This document shows positions 22,491 through 32,734 of a stretch of 64,000 bases of DNA, piece by piece; within the stretch, counting starts at the first letter, position 1, and each line of letters opens with the position of its first letter. The notes beneath the pieces are model-generated. The model ran no database searches. It was not told where the DNA came from and worked only from the letters and a program-made list of their open reading frames with translations. This stretch comes from Orientallactaga sibirica (taxonomy: Eukaryota; Chordata; Mammalia; Rodentia; Dipodidae): positions 15,227,501 through 15,291,500 of the forward strand of contig JAEOAD010000040.1 of the NCBI GenBank assembly GCA_036365145.1, written 5' to 3'. The position numbers were made by a program, and so were the translations under genes.

Positions 22491-22590
22491 CTGCCATAAC
22501 AAATGGCCCTAAACTCAGTGGCTTCAAATACCTTGGACTTATTCTTTCAGTTGTAGTTGCTAGAAGTTTGAAATTAAGAAGCCAGCAGGG

Positions 22591-22853
22591 GGGCTGGCGA
22601 GATGGCTTACCAGTTAAGGTGCTTGTCTGTGAAGCCTAAAGACCCATGTTTGACTCTCCAGATCCCACGTTAGCCAGACACACAGAGGGGAGGCAAGTGC
22701 AAGGTCGCACATGCCCACTAGGTGGCGCCAGTGTCTGGAGTTCGAGTGCGGTGGCTGAGGACCTGGTGCACCATTTCTCTCCCTCTGTCTCTCTCTGTCT
22801 CTCTCTCTCACTCACTCGCTCTGCTCTCTCTAAAATTAAAAAAAAAAAAAAAA
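22591..22853 (+). mobile_element. Dip-like SINE, long variant
   Basis: GGGGCTGGCGAGATGGCTTA head and a long middle section with a perfect CTCF-type core. ATTAAGAA flanks both sides, consistent with a target duplication. Confidence 0.95.
22715..22728 (+). promoter_or_regulatory. CTCF core motif in a Dip SINE
   Basis: CCACTAGGTGGCGC fits CCASYAGRKGGCRS at every position. Occupancy untested. Confidence 0.6.
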
Positions 22854-23313
22854 AGATTAAGAAAGATGTCAGCAAGACCTTTCAAGGATGGAGACAGGGA
22901 AGAATATTCCCTTGCCTCTTCCAGCTTCAGGGATTCCAGCTAGTCCTTGTCTTGTGGCTGCATAGCTCCTGCCTCCGTCACCACATTGCTTTCCCTTGTG
23001 TGTTTGTCTTCTCTTCTCTCTTATAAAGACGCTTACTGGGACCACTCTGATCATCCGAGATGATGTCATCTCAACATCCAATACTTAGTGCCATCTCCCA
23101 CAAGAAGGTCATATTCCTCGCTCTGGGGCTAATCCATGACATACCATTTAGAGAAACATCTTTTTTTTTTAACCCATTCTGCTCTCTAACTGATACTCAT
23201 ATGCATAAGGCTTCTCTATTTATGTAAAAAAAAAACCTTTATGTACATTGGGAGGCTGTGCACTGGACAAATAATAAGCAAGGAGAGTTAGACTGGGCAG
23301 CCTTCACCATTTC

Positions 23314-23561
23314 CTTCCTTCCTTCCTTTCAAATTTGAGAGTGACAGAGCGAGAAAGAGAGAGAGAGAGAATGGGTGTGCCAGCAGCCTCTCAGCCACTG
23401 TGAGTGAACTCCAGATGTGTGCGCCCCCTTGTGGTGTATGTGCAACATTGTATGCTTGCGTCACTTTTTGCGTCTGGCTAAACGTGGGACCCAGAGATTC
23501 GAACGGGTGTTCTTAGGCTTCACAGGCAGGCTCTTTAACCGCTAAGCCATCTCTCCAGCCC
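23314..23561 (-). mobile_element. Dip-like SINE, long variant
   Basis: GAGAATGGGTGTGCCAGCAG body with the extra segment, ending CTAAGCCATCTCTCCAGCCC. A short (CCTT)n adjoins its tail side. Confidence 0.95.
23421..23434 (-). promoter_or_regulatory. CTCF-like motif in a Dip SINE
   Basis: GCGCCCCCTTGTGG, which reads CCACAAGGGGGCGC on the minus strand, one mismatch to the core. Confidence 0.5.
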
Positions 23562-24135
23562 ACCATTCTTTATTTCAATGTTCAAGGCAGGGTAGTAAGG
23601 ATTGCATATTCCCAAGACTTAACATGTTCCTCCCATCAACAGTGCAACGTGCGTACTGAAAGAAATCAGTAATGGCCGCCGTAGATTGTACTAGAAGCCA
23701 AGTAGTGTCCTGGCTAAGGAAGTCATCACTGAATCCTGACACCCCCCCCCCATGTCCACTTCCAAGGTGCCATAGTTTCAAAGGACATGAAGCCAGAAGA
23801 TGTCCCAGGTGATCCTTTGCCACCACTGGAACTACCCAGGGAAAGAGTGGGGAGGAGAAATGGCAAGGGAGAAACCACCAATGTAGCCATGAGCATGTTT
23901 TTTGAGCCAGGAGGGGTTATTATGTTTGGAGACAGTAAAAGTGACACATACAACACGGGAGACAGGACAAGAGTAGAAGGCCAGAGACACAAGAGGGAAC
24001 CATTTGGCTCTTTGAGACTTGCCCAGGTCTCCGTTACTAGAAGTGCTTCACGTAGAAACTGGCAGGTCATCTTTCAGGGACACTGAGAGAGCATTTCCCC
24101 ACTTGAGAGAACTTCACAGACTTACCCAACTCAAA
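23562..24135. other. Unique stretch, no gene recognised
   Basis: Overlapping ORFs of about 100 codons on opposite strands (23726-24070 minus, 23787-24086 plus) lack domains and cannot both be real. Confidence 0.5.
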
Positions 24136-24140
24136 CTCAT

Positions 24141-24367
24141 TTTATTTTATTTCATTATTTTTAAAAAATATTTTATTTTTCCTTATATATTTGAGAGAGA
24201 GAGAAAGAGAGAGAGAATGGGTGCGCCAGGGCCTCCAGACACTGCAAACAAACTCCAGATGCATGTGCCCTCTTGTGCATCTGGCTTATGTGGGTTCTGG
24301 GGAATCGAACCTGGGTCCTTTGGCTTTGCAGGCAAGTGGCTTAAACACTAAGTCTTTTTTCCAGCCC
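24141..24367 (-). mobile_element. Dip-like SINE
   Basis: Full inverted copy. Its 5' end is slightly mutated (actaagtcttttttccagcccc). Confidence 0.95.
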
Positions 24368-24368
24368 C

Positions 24369-24577
24369 TTATTTTATTTTTTAAAAAATATCTTATTTTT
24401 ATTTATTTATGGGGGGAGGCAGAGAATAGTTGCACTAGGGCCTCCAGTCACTGCAAACAAACTCCAGACGCATGTGCCACTGTGTGCATCTAGCTTACGT
24501 GGGTACTGGGGAATCAAACCTGGGTCTGTAGTCTTCACGGACAAACACCTTAACAGCTACGCCATGTGTCTAGCCCC
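24369..24577 (-). mobile_element. Dip-like SINE, second in tandem
   Basis: Same orientation, directly after the previous copy. CCAACTCAAA flanks the pair at about 24127 and 24577, so the second copy probably inserted into the tail of the first. Confidence 0.95.
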
Positions 24578-24604
24578 CAACTCAAAATCTTATCACCTGT
24601 AAAC

Positions 24605-24725
24605 CAAACATGATGACACATATCTATAGTCCTAGAACTTGGGATGCTAAGGCAGGAGAATCATGAGTTCAAGGTCAGCCTGGGCTGCATACGTAGTGAA
24701 ACCCCGACACACACTCACAAAAAGA
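24605..24725 (+). mobile_element. Old B1 SINE
   Basis: AAACATGATGACACATATCT head and GGTCAGCCTGGGCTGCATAC body, strongly diverged. Confidence 0.75.
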
Positions 24726-24750
24726 ATGGTGTGACTTCTAAGTAAATCTC

Positions 24751-24751
<1 letters not shown>

Positions 24752-24793
<42 letters not shown>
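24752..24793. repeat. (TG)n microsatellite
   Basis: About 20 TG units, contiguous with the GT-rich arm of the following B4-like element. Confidence 0.95.
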
Positions 24794-24795
<2 letters not shown>

Positions 24796-25088
24796 ATGTG
24801 TGTGGGCACATAGATGTGTGGGTACATGCATGTGTAAAGGCCAGAGGTTAAAGTCAGGTATCTTCCTCGACTGTTCTCCACCCTGTTATTGAGACGAGTC
24901 GCTCAGTTAAACCCCGAGCTCACTGATTAGGCAGCTTGGCCCTGTCCCTGCCTCCCAAGTGTTGGGATGACAGGCAGACCATCATGCCAACCTAGCATTT
25001 GCATGGATTCTGGGGATCCAAACTCAGATTTGAATCCCCAGGATCCTTGCATGGCAAATGCTGCAATGACTCAGACATCTCCCCAGCC
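24794..25088 (-). mobile_element. B4-like SINE
   Basis: GTAAAGGCCAGAGGTTAAAG, TCCCAAGTGTTGGGATGACA and ATCTCCCCAGCC end. Confidence 0.75.
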
Positions 25089-25119
25089 TTAAATAAAACA
25101 CCTTAAAAACCTCAATTCA

Positions 25120-25307
25120 GCCGGGCGTGGTGGTGCACGCCTTTAATCCCAGCACTTGGGAGGCAGAGGTAGGAGGATCGCCGTGACTTCAAGGCCACCC
25201 TGAGACTACATAGTTAATTCCAGGTCAGCCTGGGCCAGAGTGAGACCCTACCTCGAAAAACAAACAAACAAACAAAAAAACAAACAACAACAACAACAAC
25301 AACAAAA
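25120..25307 (+). mobile_element. B1 SINE, first of four stacked SINEs
   Basis: Near-consensus, with an (AAC)n-rich tail. CCTCAATTCA precedes it and CCTCAACTCA follows it. Confidence 0.95.
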
Positions 25308-25320
25308 ACCCTCAACTCAA

Positions 25321-25530
25321 GGGCTGAAGAGATGGTTTAGTGGTTAAGGCGCTTGCCTGCAAAGCGTAAGGACACAGGTTCGATTCTCCAGATCCCACAT
25401 AAGCCAGATGCACAAGGTGGTGTATGCACCTGGAGTTCGTTTGCAGTGGCTACAGACCCTGGTGTGCCCATTCGCTCTCTCCCTCTCTGTCTCAAATAAA
25501 AATAAATTTAAATTAAAAAAAAAAACCTCA
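25321..25530 (+). mobile_element. Dip-like SINE, second of the stack
   Basis: GGGCTGAAGAGATGGTTTAG head. CCTCAACTCAA flanks both sides. Confidence 0.95.
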
Positions 25531-25550
25531 ACTCAAAATCATATGGGGAA

Positions 25551-25705
25551 GCTGGGCATGGTGGTACATGTTTTTATTCCCAGAACTTGGGAGGCAGAGG
25601 GAGGATTGCTGTGAGTTCAAGGTCATCCTGAGACTATATAGTGAGTTCCAGGTCTGCCTGGGCTAGAACCAGGCCCTACCTTGAAAAAACAAACAAAAAA
25701 ATGTT
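25551..25705 (+). mobile_element. B1 SINE, third of the stack
   Basis: GCTGGGCATGGTGGTACATG head. AAATCATATGGG occurs immediately before and after it. Confidence 0.95.
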
Positions 25706-25727
25706 TTTAAAAATCATATGGGAGGGC

Positions 25728-25946
25728 TGGAGAGATGGCTTAGCGGTTAAGGCGCATGCATACCTGTGAAGCCTAAGGACCTAGGTTCGATTCTCCAGGT
25801 CCCACGTAAGCCAGATGCACATGGTAACACATGCATCTGGAGTTTGTTTGCAGTGGCTGGAGGCCCTGGTGCACTCATTCTCACTCTCTGTCTCCCTCTG
25901 CCTCTCTCTGTCTCCAATAAATAAAAATAAATAAATAAATTAAATA

Positions 25947-25975
<29 letters not shown>
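25728..25975 (+). mobile_element. Dip-like SINE, fourth of the stack
   Basis: GGGCTGGAGAGATGGCTTAG head, AAATAAAT tail running into (TA)n. TCATATG flanks both ends. Confidence 0.95.
25945..25968. repeat. (TA)n in the SINE tail
   Basis: Twelve TA units, followed by poly-T. Confidence 0.95.
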
Positions 25976-25977
<2 letters not shown>

Positions 25978-25984
25978 TTTAAAT

Positions 25985-26520
25985 TCATATGAGATCACCA
26001 ATACTAGTGTGTACATCCTCTTCCTCCATGGATACACTTGGTCAAGCTCTTCGCTCTTGGGGTTTCTTCCCACGTATCTAAAATCCCATTCACCTTTTGT
26101 GATTCCTTCCCAGGGCCCACGTGATCCATTAACTTTCCTTAACCGTTCTGGGTCACACCGCCTGTTCCCTGGTTCCTTTGTCCTCCTCCAGAGCTTGCCA
26201 AGGGCCTCCGCTTTGCAGCCACCCGTCCTCACTGGTCTTTACTGCGCGTTCACTGATCGTGTTTCACTATTTTTCTCCATGTTCCTAATTAGACTTGAAC
26301 TCCTTGATGATGAAACGGAATTCCCTAGGAGAGTTCTCTCAAAGTTTTAAACAAACGTGAGGACACTGAACACACACCTGTGGAATGAAACAGCGGGGAA
26401 AAACGTTGAGAATTCCATCTTTCTTCATGTCCTGTTCTCCATAAAACTTCGTTATCTGTCATTTACAAAAGCATTTCCTGACGTCGTTCGTCACCTTGGA
26501 GGGGGAAGGCAGCCAGCTTG
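25985..26520. other. Unique stretch, no gene recognised
   Basis: Pyrimidine-rich in part. No exon or repeat recognised. Confidence 0.5.
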
Positions 26521-26523
26521 CTT

Positions 26524-26595
26524 CTTTTTTATTTTATTTTTTTATATTTATTTGCAAGGAGAGAGAGAAAGAGAGAGAGAGGGAGAGAGAGACAT
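26524..26595 (-). mobile_element. Tail-only Dip-like fragment
   Basis: TTTATATTTATTTGCAAGGA followed by a GA tract, then unique sequence. Only the 3' end of the SINE is present. Confidence 0.65.
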
Positions 26596-26599
26596 TCCA

Positions 26600-27436
26600 C
26601 AGTTCTCTGACATCTGCTCTTCTTGGGAATTGGTGTTGACTCTTGTATTAACATTAATAGTTGTTGTTTGTGGAGGGTCCATTCTGTTTCACCGTGTTTG
26701 TAGACTAGGAAATGGAAGGACATATTGCTTGGTAGAGAGCCCTTATAGACAAACCAAGGATGGCAGGTGTGCCAGGAAAGACACCCAGGGGAAGAGAGGC
26801 GAAATCTCCTGTCAAGAGAGATTAAGGTCTTCTCTAGCGGGCTGTGAAAGGCTGTCTCTGGCCTCTAAAACTCATTTGTAATTGGCTAACCACTTGGGAC
26901 TTTGTTCGCTTAACCGCTTCCCTTGTATTTCCTACTTTATGAATATCTGTGTTCTCGGCTATTAACTCCAGATGTATTCTACTATCTCCTTTTGGTTCCA
27001 TTCTCCTGTGATTTCCTGACCTATTTCTGACCTTTTTAGGGACTCTTTATGTTTTCCTTCTTTCTGGAGTTGGTAACACTGCACAGATGAGTGTCATTCC
27101 ATAGATTTCATTAACAAATCGCTCGCTCCCTCTCTGAAACCATTGATTTAGGAGTTAGAGCAGAAGCTGGCTAAGCGCAGAAGCCTGGGAGCCATGTCTC
27201 TTCCTGCTGGGAAGGACCTGCCCCTACTGTGTGCACACACAGCCCCCGCCCTCGGCCTTAGCTCTGGGTTTATCCCAAATGTGACTTTGTCCACAGATCA
27301 CTATGGCACATAATTCTTCCTGATTCCACACGAGCCGACAAGCTAAGGGGTAATGTATCTTAATTCACAATTGATGTTTATAAAAATGGGGATAGCATAT
27401 TATTGACACCTTCAGTTGTTACCAAATGTGTCTGAA
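26600..27436. other. Repeat-free stretch of about 840 bp
   Basis: No repeat recognised. No splice-supported coding frame. A 174-codon ORF overlapping the start is judged chance. Confidence 0.5.
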
Positions 27437-27655
27437 AGTTGGAGAAATGGCCTAGCAGTTAAGGCACTTGCCTATGAAGCCTAAGGACCCATGTTCAACT
27501 CTCCAGATACCACGTAAGCCAGATGCACAATGTGATGCAAGTGCGCAAGGTGGCACATGTTCACAAGGTGGCATCTGGAGTTCGACTGCAGTGGCTGGAG
27601 GCCCTGGTGTGCCAAATCTCTCTCTCTCTTTCTTGCTCTTTCTCATAAAAAAAAA
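27437..27655 (+). mobile_element. Dip-like SINE, long variant
   Basis: AGTTGGAGAAATGGCCTAGC head with repeated GCACAAGGTGGCAC-type units in the body. Confidence 0.95.
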
Positions 27656-27913
27656 TTGGACAAAAAGAAAAAAATATATGCCTGCTGGGTAAACGCCTTA
27701 AAAAAAAGAGCTAGTGGCCTGGGCCTCTGTGGAGAGCAGTGACCGGCCCTGGTTCATTGGGCTTCTGCTTAGGAACCTGTTTCTAATGCCTGTAGTTGGG
27801 GTTTCTGCTCTGAGGTGTGGGCCCAGGGACCCGTTTGAAATAACGAGCTACCAGTCTGCCCCAGGGAGCTTCCTTGAAAGTTCTGCTATCATCCCCCAAA
27901 AACCCAAACCTCA

Positions 27914-28122
27914 GGTTGGAGAGATGGCTTCGCAGGTAAGGCACTTGCCTGCAAAACCTAAGGACCCAGGTTCGATTCCCCAGGATCCACGTAAAGCCAG
28001 ATGCACAAGATGACGCATGTGTCTGGAGTTCATTCACAATGACTGGAGGCCATTCTCGCTATCTGCTTCTCTCTCTCTCTCTCTCAGATAAATAAATAAA
28101 TTAATTTTTAAAATCTTTTTTA
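27914..28122 (+). mobile_element. Dip-like SINE with target duplication
   Basis: AACC(C/T)AAACCTCAG on both sides. Head GGTTGGAGAGATGGCTTCGC. Confidence 0.95.
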
Positions 28123-28154
28123 AAAACCTAAACCTCAGGTGTTTTTTAATTCTA

Positions 28155-28232
28155 TTATTTTGGGACACTGGGGATTGAACTTAGGGCCTAGTGCATGCTA
28201 AGAAAACACTCGGCCACTGAGCTTCCAGACTC
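28155..28232 (-). mobile_element. ID-like tRNA-derived fragment
   Basis: ACTGGGGATTGAACTTAGGG, CTAGTGCATGCTAAG and GGCCACTGAGCTTCCAG match an inverted rodent ID element. Confidence 0.75.
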
Positions 28233-28378
28233 AGTTTCTTGAAGCTGAAAGTTACCTGAGAAGCCAGTCATGTGGCGTAGAGCTAGCCTGCGTGTGTCTG
28301 AAACTCACTGGAAACAACAGGATTGGGTGAAGGAATAAAAAGATTTTGAACAACTTTAGGTCATCAGAAATAACAATT

Positions 28379-28527
28379 ACATGCCTTTACTCCCAGCACT
28401 TGGGAGACAGAGTCTTGGGAGGCAGAGGTAGGAGGATTGCCACGAGTTTGAGGCCAGCCTGAGACTACTACGTAGTGAATTCCAGGTGAGGTGGGGCAAG
28501 AGCGAGACCTACCTCGACAAGCCAAAA

Positions 28528-28582
<55 letters not shown>

Positions 28583-28583
28583 A
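28379..28583 (+). mobile_element. B1 SINE with (AAAT)n tail
   Basis: Head missing. A 14-bp internal repeat of TTGGGAG(G/A)CAGAG is present. The tail is a pure AAAT repeat of about 60 bp. Confidence 0.9.
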
Positions 28584-28593
28584 ACAAAGGAAC

Positions 28594-28722
28594 ACCAGAC
28601 ATGCTAGTGCCCGCTCGTCATCCCAGCACTCATATGGCTAAGTCAGGGAGATTGGGAGTTTAAGGCCAGCCCAGCCCAGCCCAGCCCAGCCTGTGCTACA
28701 CAGGGAGACTCTGCCTGGGGAA
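28594..28722 (+). mobile_element. Old B1 SINE with (CAGCC)n expansion
   Basis: CATCCCAGCACTCATATGG and an AGGCCAGC box expanded into five CAGCC units at about 28669-28691. Confidence 0.8.
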
Positions 28723-28889
28723 AAAAATCACAAAGTAAACACAAAGTAAGCAGAGCCTCACACTGTTTACAAAATGCTGAATTCTATGCAACTGTCCTGG
28801 CTAGAGGGACCCACTTATCACTTTTGCTGGGCTCTCGTACACTCAGCAACAAAATTTTTGTGGAATCTAAAAATTTTTCTTTTTCTTAA

Positions 28890-29046
28890 GTTTTGTTTTG
28901 TTTTGTTTTTCAAGGTAGGGTCTCGCTCTAGAACAGGCTGACCTGGAATTTACTCTGTAGTCTCAGAGTGGCCTCGAACTCATGGCAATCCTCCTACCTT
29001 TGCCTCCTGAGAGCTGGGATTAAAGGTGTGCACCACCATGCCCAAC
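28890..29046 (-). mobile_element. B1 SINE
   Basis: (TTTTG)n tail side, then CAAGGTAGGGTCTCGCTCTA and a CACCACCATGCCCAAC end. Confidence 0.95.
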
Positions 29047-29057
29047 TTCTTAAAAGT

Positions 29058-29219
29058 TTTTTTTTTTTAATTATATTTATTTGAGAAAGAGAGAGAGAGA
29101 CAGAGAGAAAGAAACAGTATTAGTATGCCAGGGCCTCTTCCCATTACAAACTCCAAAGGCATGTGCTTCTTTGTGTATCTGACTTGGTTACTTTACAGGC
29201 TGAGCCATCTCCCTAGCCC
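29058..29219 (-). mobile_element. Dip-like SINE with internal deletion
   Basis: Lacks the B-box part (gacttggttactttacaggctgag). Otherwise recognisable. Confidence 0.85.
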
Positions 29220-29572
29220 AGTCCAATAGTTTTGTTCCTGCCCCAAATAGTTTTTACAATCATTTTTGGAACTTGACATTATACTTATTTCCATTCACTT
29301 AAAGCAAGATGTTCCTTTTGTCTTACGGACCCCTCGGTGAGCTGTTCACCTGGCTCCTCTGCCAGGGCAGCAGTCAGGTGGAGCTACAATCAGCTTAGAC
29401 CTTGGCTAAAGTTTATTGGTACACCTGCAGTACCCTGCAATTCTGTGACTTCCTCATTGCACCTGGCTGGCAACCAAGTGGGTTGCAAGGAAAACATGGA
29501 GACCCACCAAAGTGGCTAATGCAGGGCCGGACCCAAACGGCAATAGTGACACTCCACTGTCTCTCCTTGAGC
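29220..29572. other. Unique stretch, no gene recognised
   Basis: No repeat recognised. Short ORFs only. Confidence 0.5.
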
Positions 29573-29596
29573 TTCTATTTACTTATTTATTCATTC

Positions 29597-29644
<48 letters not shown>

Positions 29645-29650
29645 AAATGA
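29573..29650 (-). mobile_element. Tail-only Dip-like fragment with (GA)n
   Basis: CTATTTACTTATTTATTCAT followed by about 20 GA units, then unique sequence. GAGCT on both sides may be a short target duplication. Confidence 0.6.
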
Positions 29651-29829
29651 GCTAGAAAACCTTGATGGGTTTGCAAAGTAAAATTATTTTTAAAATTCTG
29701 TTTTCAGAATAAATGAACCTAAACTTTAAATGCTGTAAATTTTAATATGCCCATGTTTCCTATTTTCCATAGTTTTTCAACTACCTTAACACTGTGGAAA
29801 TTTTAACCAATAAAAAGTCCACAGAAGGA

Positions 29830-29990
29830 GCCGGGCATGGTGGCACACCTCTTTAATCCCAGCACTCAGGAGGCAGAGGTAGGAGGATTGCCGTGAGTTT
29901 GAGGCCACCCTGAGACTACATAGTGAGCTCCTCCAGGTCAGCCTGGGCCAGAGTGAGACCCTACCTCGAAAAACCAAAAAAATTTTAAAA
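29830..29990 (+). mobile_element. B1 SINE, first of a second stack
   Basis: GCCGGGCATGGTGGCACACC head. AAAAAGTCCACA occurs before and after. Confidence 0.95.
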
Positions 29991-30009
29991 AATTAAAAAG
30001 TCCACAAAA

Positions 30010-30205
30010 GGGCTGGAGAGATGGCTTAGCAGTTAATGCATTTCCAGCAAAGCCTAAGGACTCATGTTGAACCCAGGACCTACGTAAGCCAGATGCACCC
30101 TGTAGTCCATGCATCTGGAGTTTGTTTGCAGTGGCTAGAGGCCCTGAAGTACCTATTCTCACTCACTCACTCTCTCTCTAAATAAATAAATACATAAATA
30201 ATTTT
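30010..30205 (+). mobile_element. Dip-like SINE, second of the stack
   Basis: GGGCTGGAGAGATGGCTTAG head. A short B-box region (catgttgaaccc) is mutated. AAAGTCCACAAAAG follows the tail. Confidence 0.95.
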
Positions 30206-30225
30206 TAAATGAAAGTCCACAAAAG

Positions 30226-30300
30226 CCATTCTCTCTTTCTCTCCGCCTCTTCCCCTCTCTCAAATAAATACAAATAAGTAAATAAAATATTTAAAAAGAT
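30226..30300 (+). mobile_element. Dip-like SINE 3' fragment
   Basis: Only CCATTCTCTCTTTCTCTCC and the AAATAAATA tail remain. Confidence 0.75.
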
Positions 30301-30307
30301 GGGGGGG

Positions 30308-30453
30308 GCTGGGGAAATGGCTTAGCAGTTAAGGCATTTGCCTGCAAAGCCTAAGGACCCCAATTCAATTCCCCAGGACCCATGTAAGCCAGATGCTCAA
30401 GGGGACACATGCATCTGGAGTTCGTTTGCAGTGGCTGGAGGCCCTGGCGCACC

Positions 30454-30491
<38 letters not shown>

Positions 30492-30535
30492 CTTTTTCTC
30501 TCCCAAATAAATAAAAATAAATAAAATATTAAAAA
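30308..30535 (+). mobile_element. Dip-like SINE, last of the stack
   Basis: GGCTGGGGAAATGGCTTAGC head, 22-unit (TC) stretch, and AAAGTCCACAAAAG again after the tail. Confidence 0.95.
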
Positions 30536-30539
30536 GAAA

Positions 30540-30915
30540 AGTCCACAAAAGCATGTATAGCAAGACATGTTTTCTTTCCTGTTGAGCTGTGACATGGCTG
30601 AACGCAGCCCCAGTGGGATAAATGTGTCTGTTATGTAGGAATGCAGCCAGTGGATAGTTCTGAATATACTCACCATGACAAAGAGGAATTTTCCATGAGC
30701 AAGGCCTTCCAGCAGATGATGCCTCCTCGCTGAGTCAGGGCATGATTGCTCTGGTCCAGGGAGACAAACATGCCTCCTCAGACATTTTCTTTTTTCTACT
30801 ACTTGTGTACGAATTTATTTTTATTTTGGTGGTGGGGTTGCAAAATTCCAGTCTTCTCCATTGTCCATCGCTGCCTTGGCCCATCAGTTCCTAAATTTTT
30901 TTTTTAAATAAATTT
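30540..30915. other. Unique stretch, no gene recognised
   Basis: Nothing recognised apart from a T-run at 30896-30905. Confidence 0.45.
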
Positions 30916-30918
30916 TCA

Positions 30919-31130
30919 GGCTGGAGAGATGGCTTAGTGGTTAAGGTGTATGCCTGCAAAGCCCAAGGATCCAGGCTCAATTCTCCAGGTCCCACGTAAG
31001 CCAGATGCACAAGGTGGCACATGCGTCTGGAGTTTGTTTGCAGTGGCTAGAGGCCCTGGTGTGCCCATTCTCTCTCTCTCCCCCCTCTCTCTGTCTCTAA
31101 TAAATAAATAAAAATAAATCTTAAAAAAAA
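30919..31130 (+). mobile_element. Dip-like SINE with target duplication
   Basis: AAATAAATTTTC flanks both ends. Full head and body. Confidence 0.95.
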
Positions 31131-31459
31131 TAAATTTTCTAGGGAATGTCAGTGACTATTAATATTTGTGCTCTGGGTGGGAAAAACAGATCTCAGAATG
31201 ACTATCTGCTTGTTTCTTGTGTTATTTATTATGTCAGTACATTTGCAAGTGAGATTTATCAACATGGAGGAATGCTCCAAATAGGAGCCGGTAATTCCCC
31301 AAATACCATTTGCTGTAGGGATTAAGGATGGACCAGTTTACATGCAGAAGGCTTTTGTCTATTTACAGAAAGTCCCTAAATATCTTTTTATTTTCTACAT
31401 GTTCAGAGATCTTAATCTTGCTTTTACAAGTCTTTATATTTGTCCTTCTAACCCTGCAG

Positions 31460-31600
31460 ATTATCTATCAGTCTGCCTATGTTCTATTTATCTATCATCT
31501 ATCTAATCTATTATGCATGTATCAGCCTATTATCTATCTGGCTATCATCTATCTATTATCTATCTCTCTATTATCTATTTTTCTATTATCTACCTATCAA
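31460..31600. repeat. Degenerate (TATC)n tract
   Basis: TATC/TCTA units with frequent substitutions over about 140 bp. Confidence 0.85.
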
Positions 31601-31904
31601 GATATTCTTGGCCTGCAAATGCTAGGATCCCCCATCGATTCCAAAATCCACAGATGGTAGAGTTCCTTGTCTACAGTGGTTCAGTATTTGCAGTGAATCG
31701 TCCCAACCCTCTCATGCACCCTAAGTCATCTCTAGAGGACTTATAAATAAAATCCAATATCTTATAAATATTTTAGGGATAATGATAGGGGGGAAAACCT
31801 ACATGTTTAGTACAGAGGCAATTTTTTCCAAGTATTTTCGACCTAAAATTGTTTGAATCCATGGATTTGGTGTCCTCCCATGTAGCAGGCTGGCTAGGTA
31901 CATA

Positions 31905-32215
31905 CTGTGCAGGTTAACCTTGTCAACTTGGGATCTAGAATCATCATGGAAACAAATCTCTGTACTCATCTGAGAGGGAAGTTTCTAGGCCCTGGGCTGT
32001 ATCAAAATGGGCAAGTGAGCTGAACCTGAGCAGTCACCGCTTTCTGCTCTCTGACTGTGGATGCAGCATGACCAGCTCAGCTTCATGCTCCTGCCCCCAT
32101 GCCTTGTCCACCTGAGTGGACTGTAACCTTGAACTGCAAGCCGAAATGAACCCTTTCTTCCTTTAGGTGAGTCTGGTGAGGTGTTGGGCCACAGCAATGA
32201 GAAAATAACTAATAT
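31905..32215 (+). mobile_element. Old dispersed rodent repeat (LTR- or hAT-like)
   Basis: CCTTGTCAACTTGGGATCTA, GAACTGCAAGCCGAAATGAA, CCCTTTCTTCC and CACAGCAATGAGAAAATAAC follow the order of a well-known rodent dispersed repeat. I cannot name its class with confidence. Confidence 0.55.
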
Positions 32216-32247
32216 GTCTCTGTCTCTCTCTGTCTCTGTCTCATGTC

Positions 32248-32279
<32 letters not shown>

Positions 32280-32308
32280 ACTCACACACACACACACACA
32301 CACACACC
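32215..32308. repeat. (TC)n then (CA)n compound microsatellite
   Basis: CT-rich run of about 60 bp followed by about 14 CA units. Confidence 0.95.
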
Positions 32309-32734
32309 CACATTTTCATTCTTTTCCTCTCCCCAGCTTGGCTACTCCAACAGGAACACCTTAGGTTGTCTAGGAATCAGCTTAGGGGACAGATGTTCTG
32401 GCCTCCCTCTGTCCTGGACTTTGGGGCCTCTCCTTACCCAGGCATTTTAGGAGGTGCCTGATAAGGGTATTTGGTCAGGCTGGTGAACCTAGCTCAGCCC
32501 AGAGGAGGAACCTGAGATCTTCAAGTACTGACAGTCTTTAAGGGGCGAGATGCTGTCTCAAGAGCTCTGTGGGTAATACTGATCTCCGTGGGGAGGTGGA
32601 GGAGTTACTGGGAGGCAAATTCTTGCTCAATATGCAGGCTCCCCCCCCCCCATAGTAAGGGCTATCCAAAGAGCAGAATAATCCGTTTTATAAATGTATT
32701 ACTTTATGAACGCCTCTTTCAGGTAAGGGCCACT

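Larger units (their letters stand above)
22480..23160. mobile_element. Old mammalian repeat (MLT/LTR-like), split by a SINE
   Basis: GGCTGCCATAACAAATGGCC and CTCAGTGGCTTCAAATAC before, and CCTTGCCTCTTCCAGCTTC and CTCTTATAAAGACGCTTACT after the SINE, follow the order of a common ancient LTR-type repeat read in reverse. Family tentative. Confidence 0.6.

Noticed and set aside
25747..26232. 161-codon minus-strand ORF
   Set aside because: Mostly antisense translation of a Dip SINE and its (TA)n tail.
26357..26881. 174-codon plus-strand ORF
   Set aside because: It runs through a SINE tail fragment, with a GA tract coding alternating Arg/Glu. No domain or splice support.
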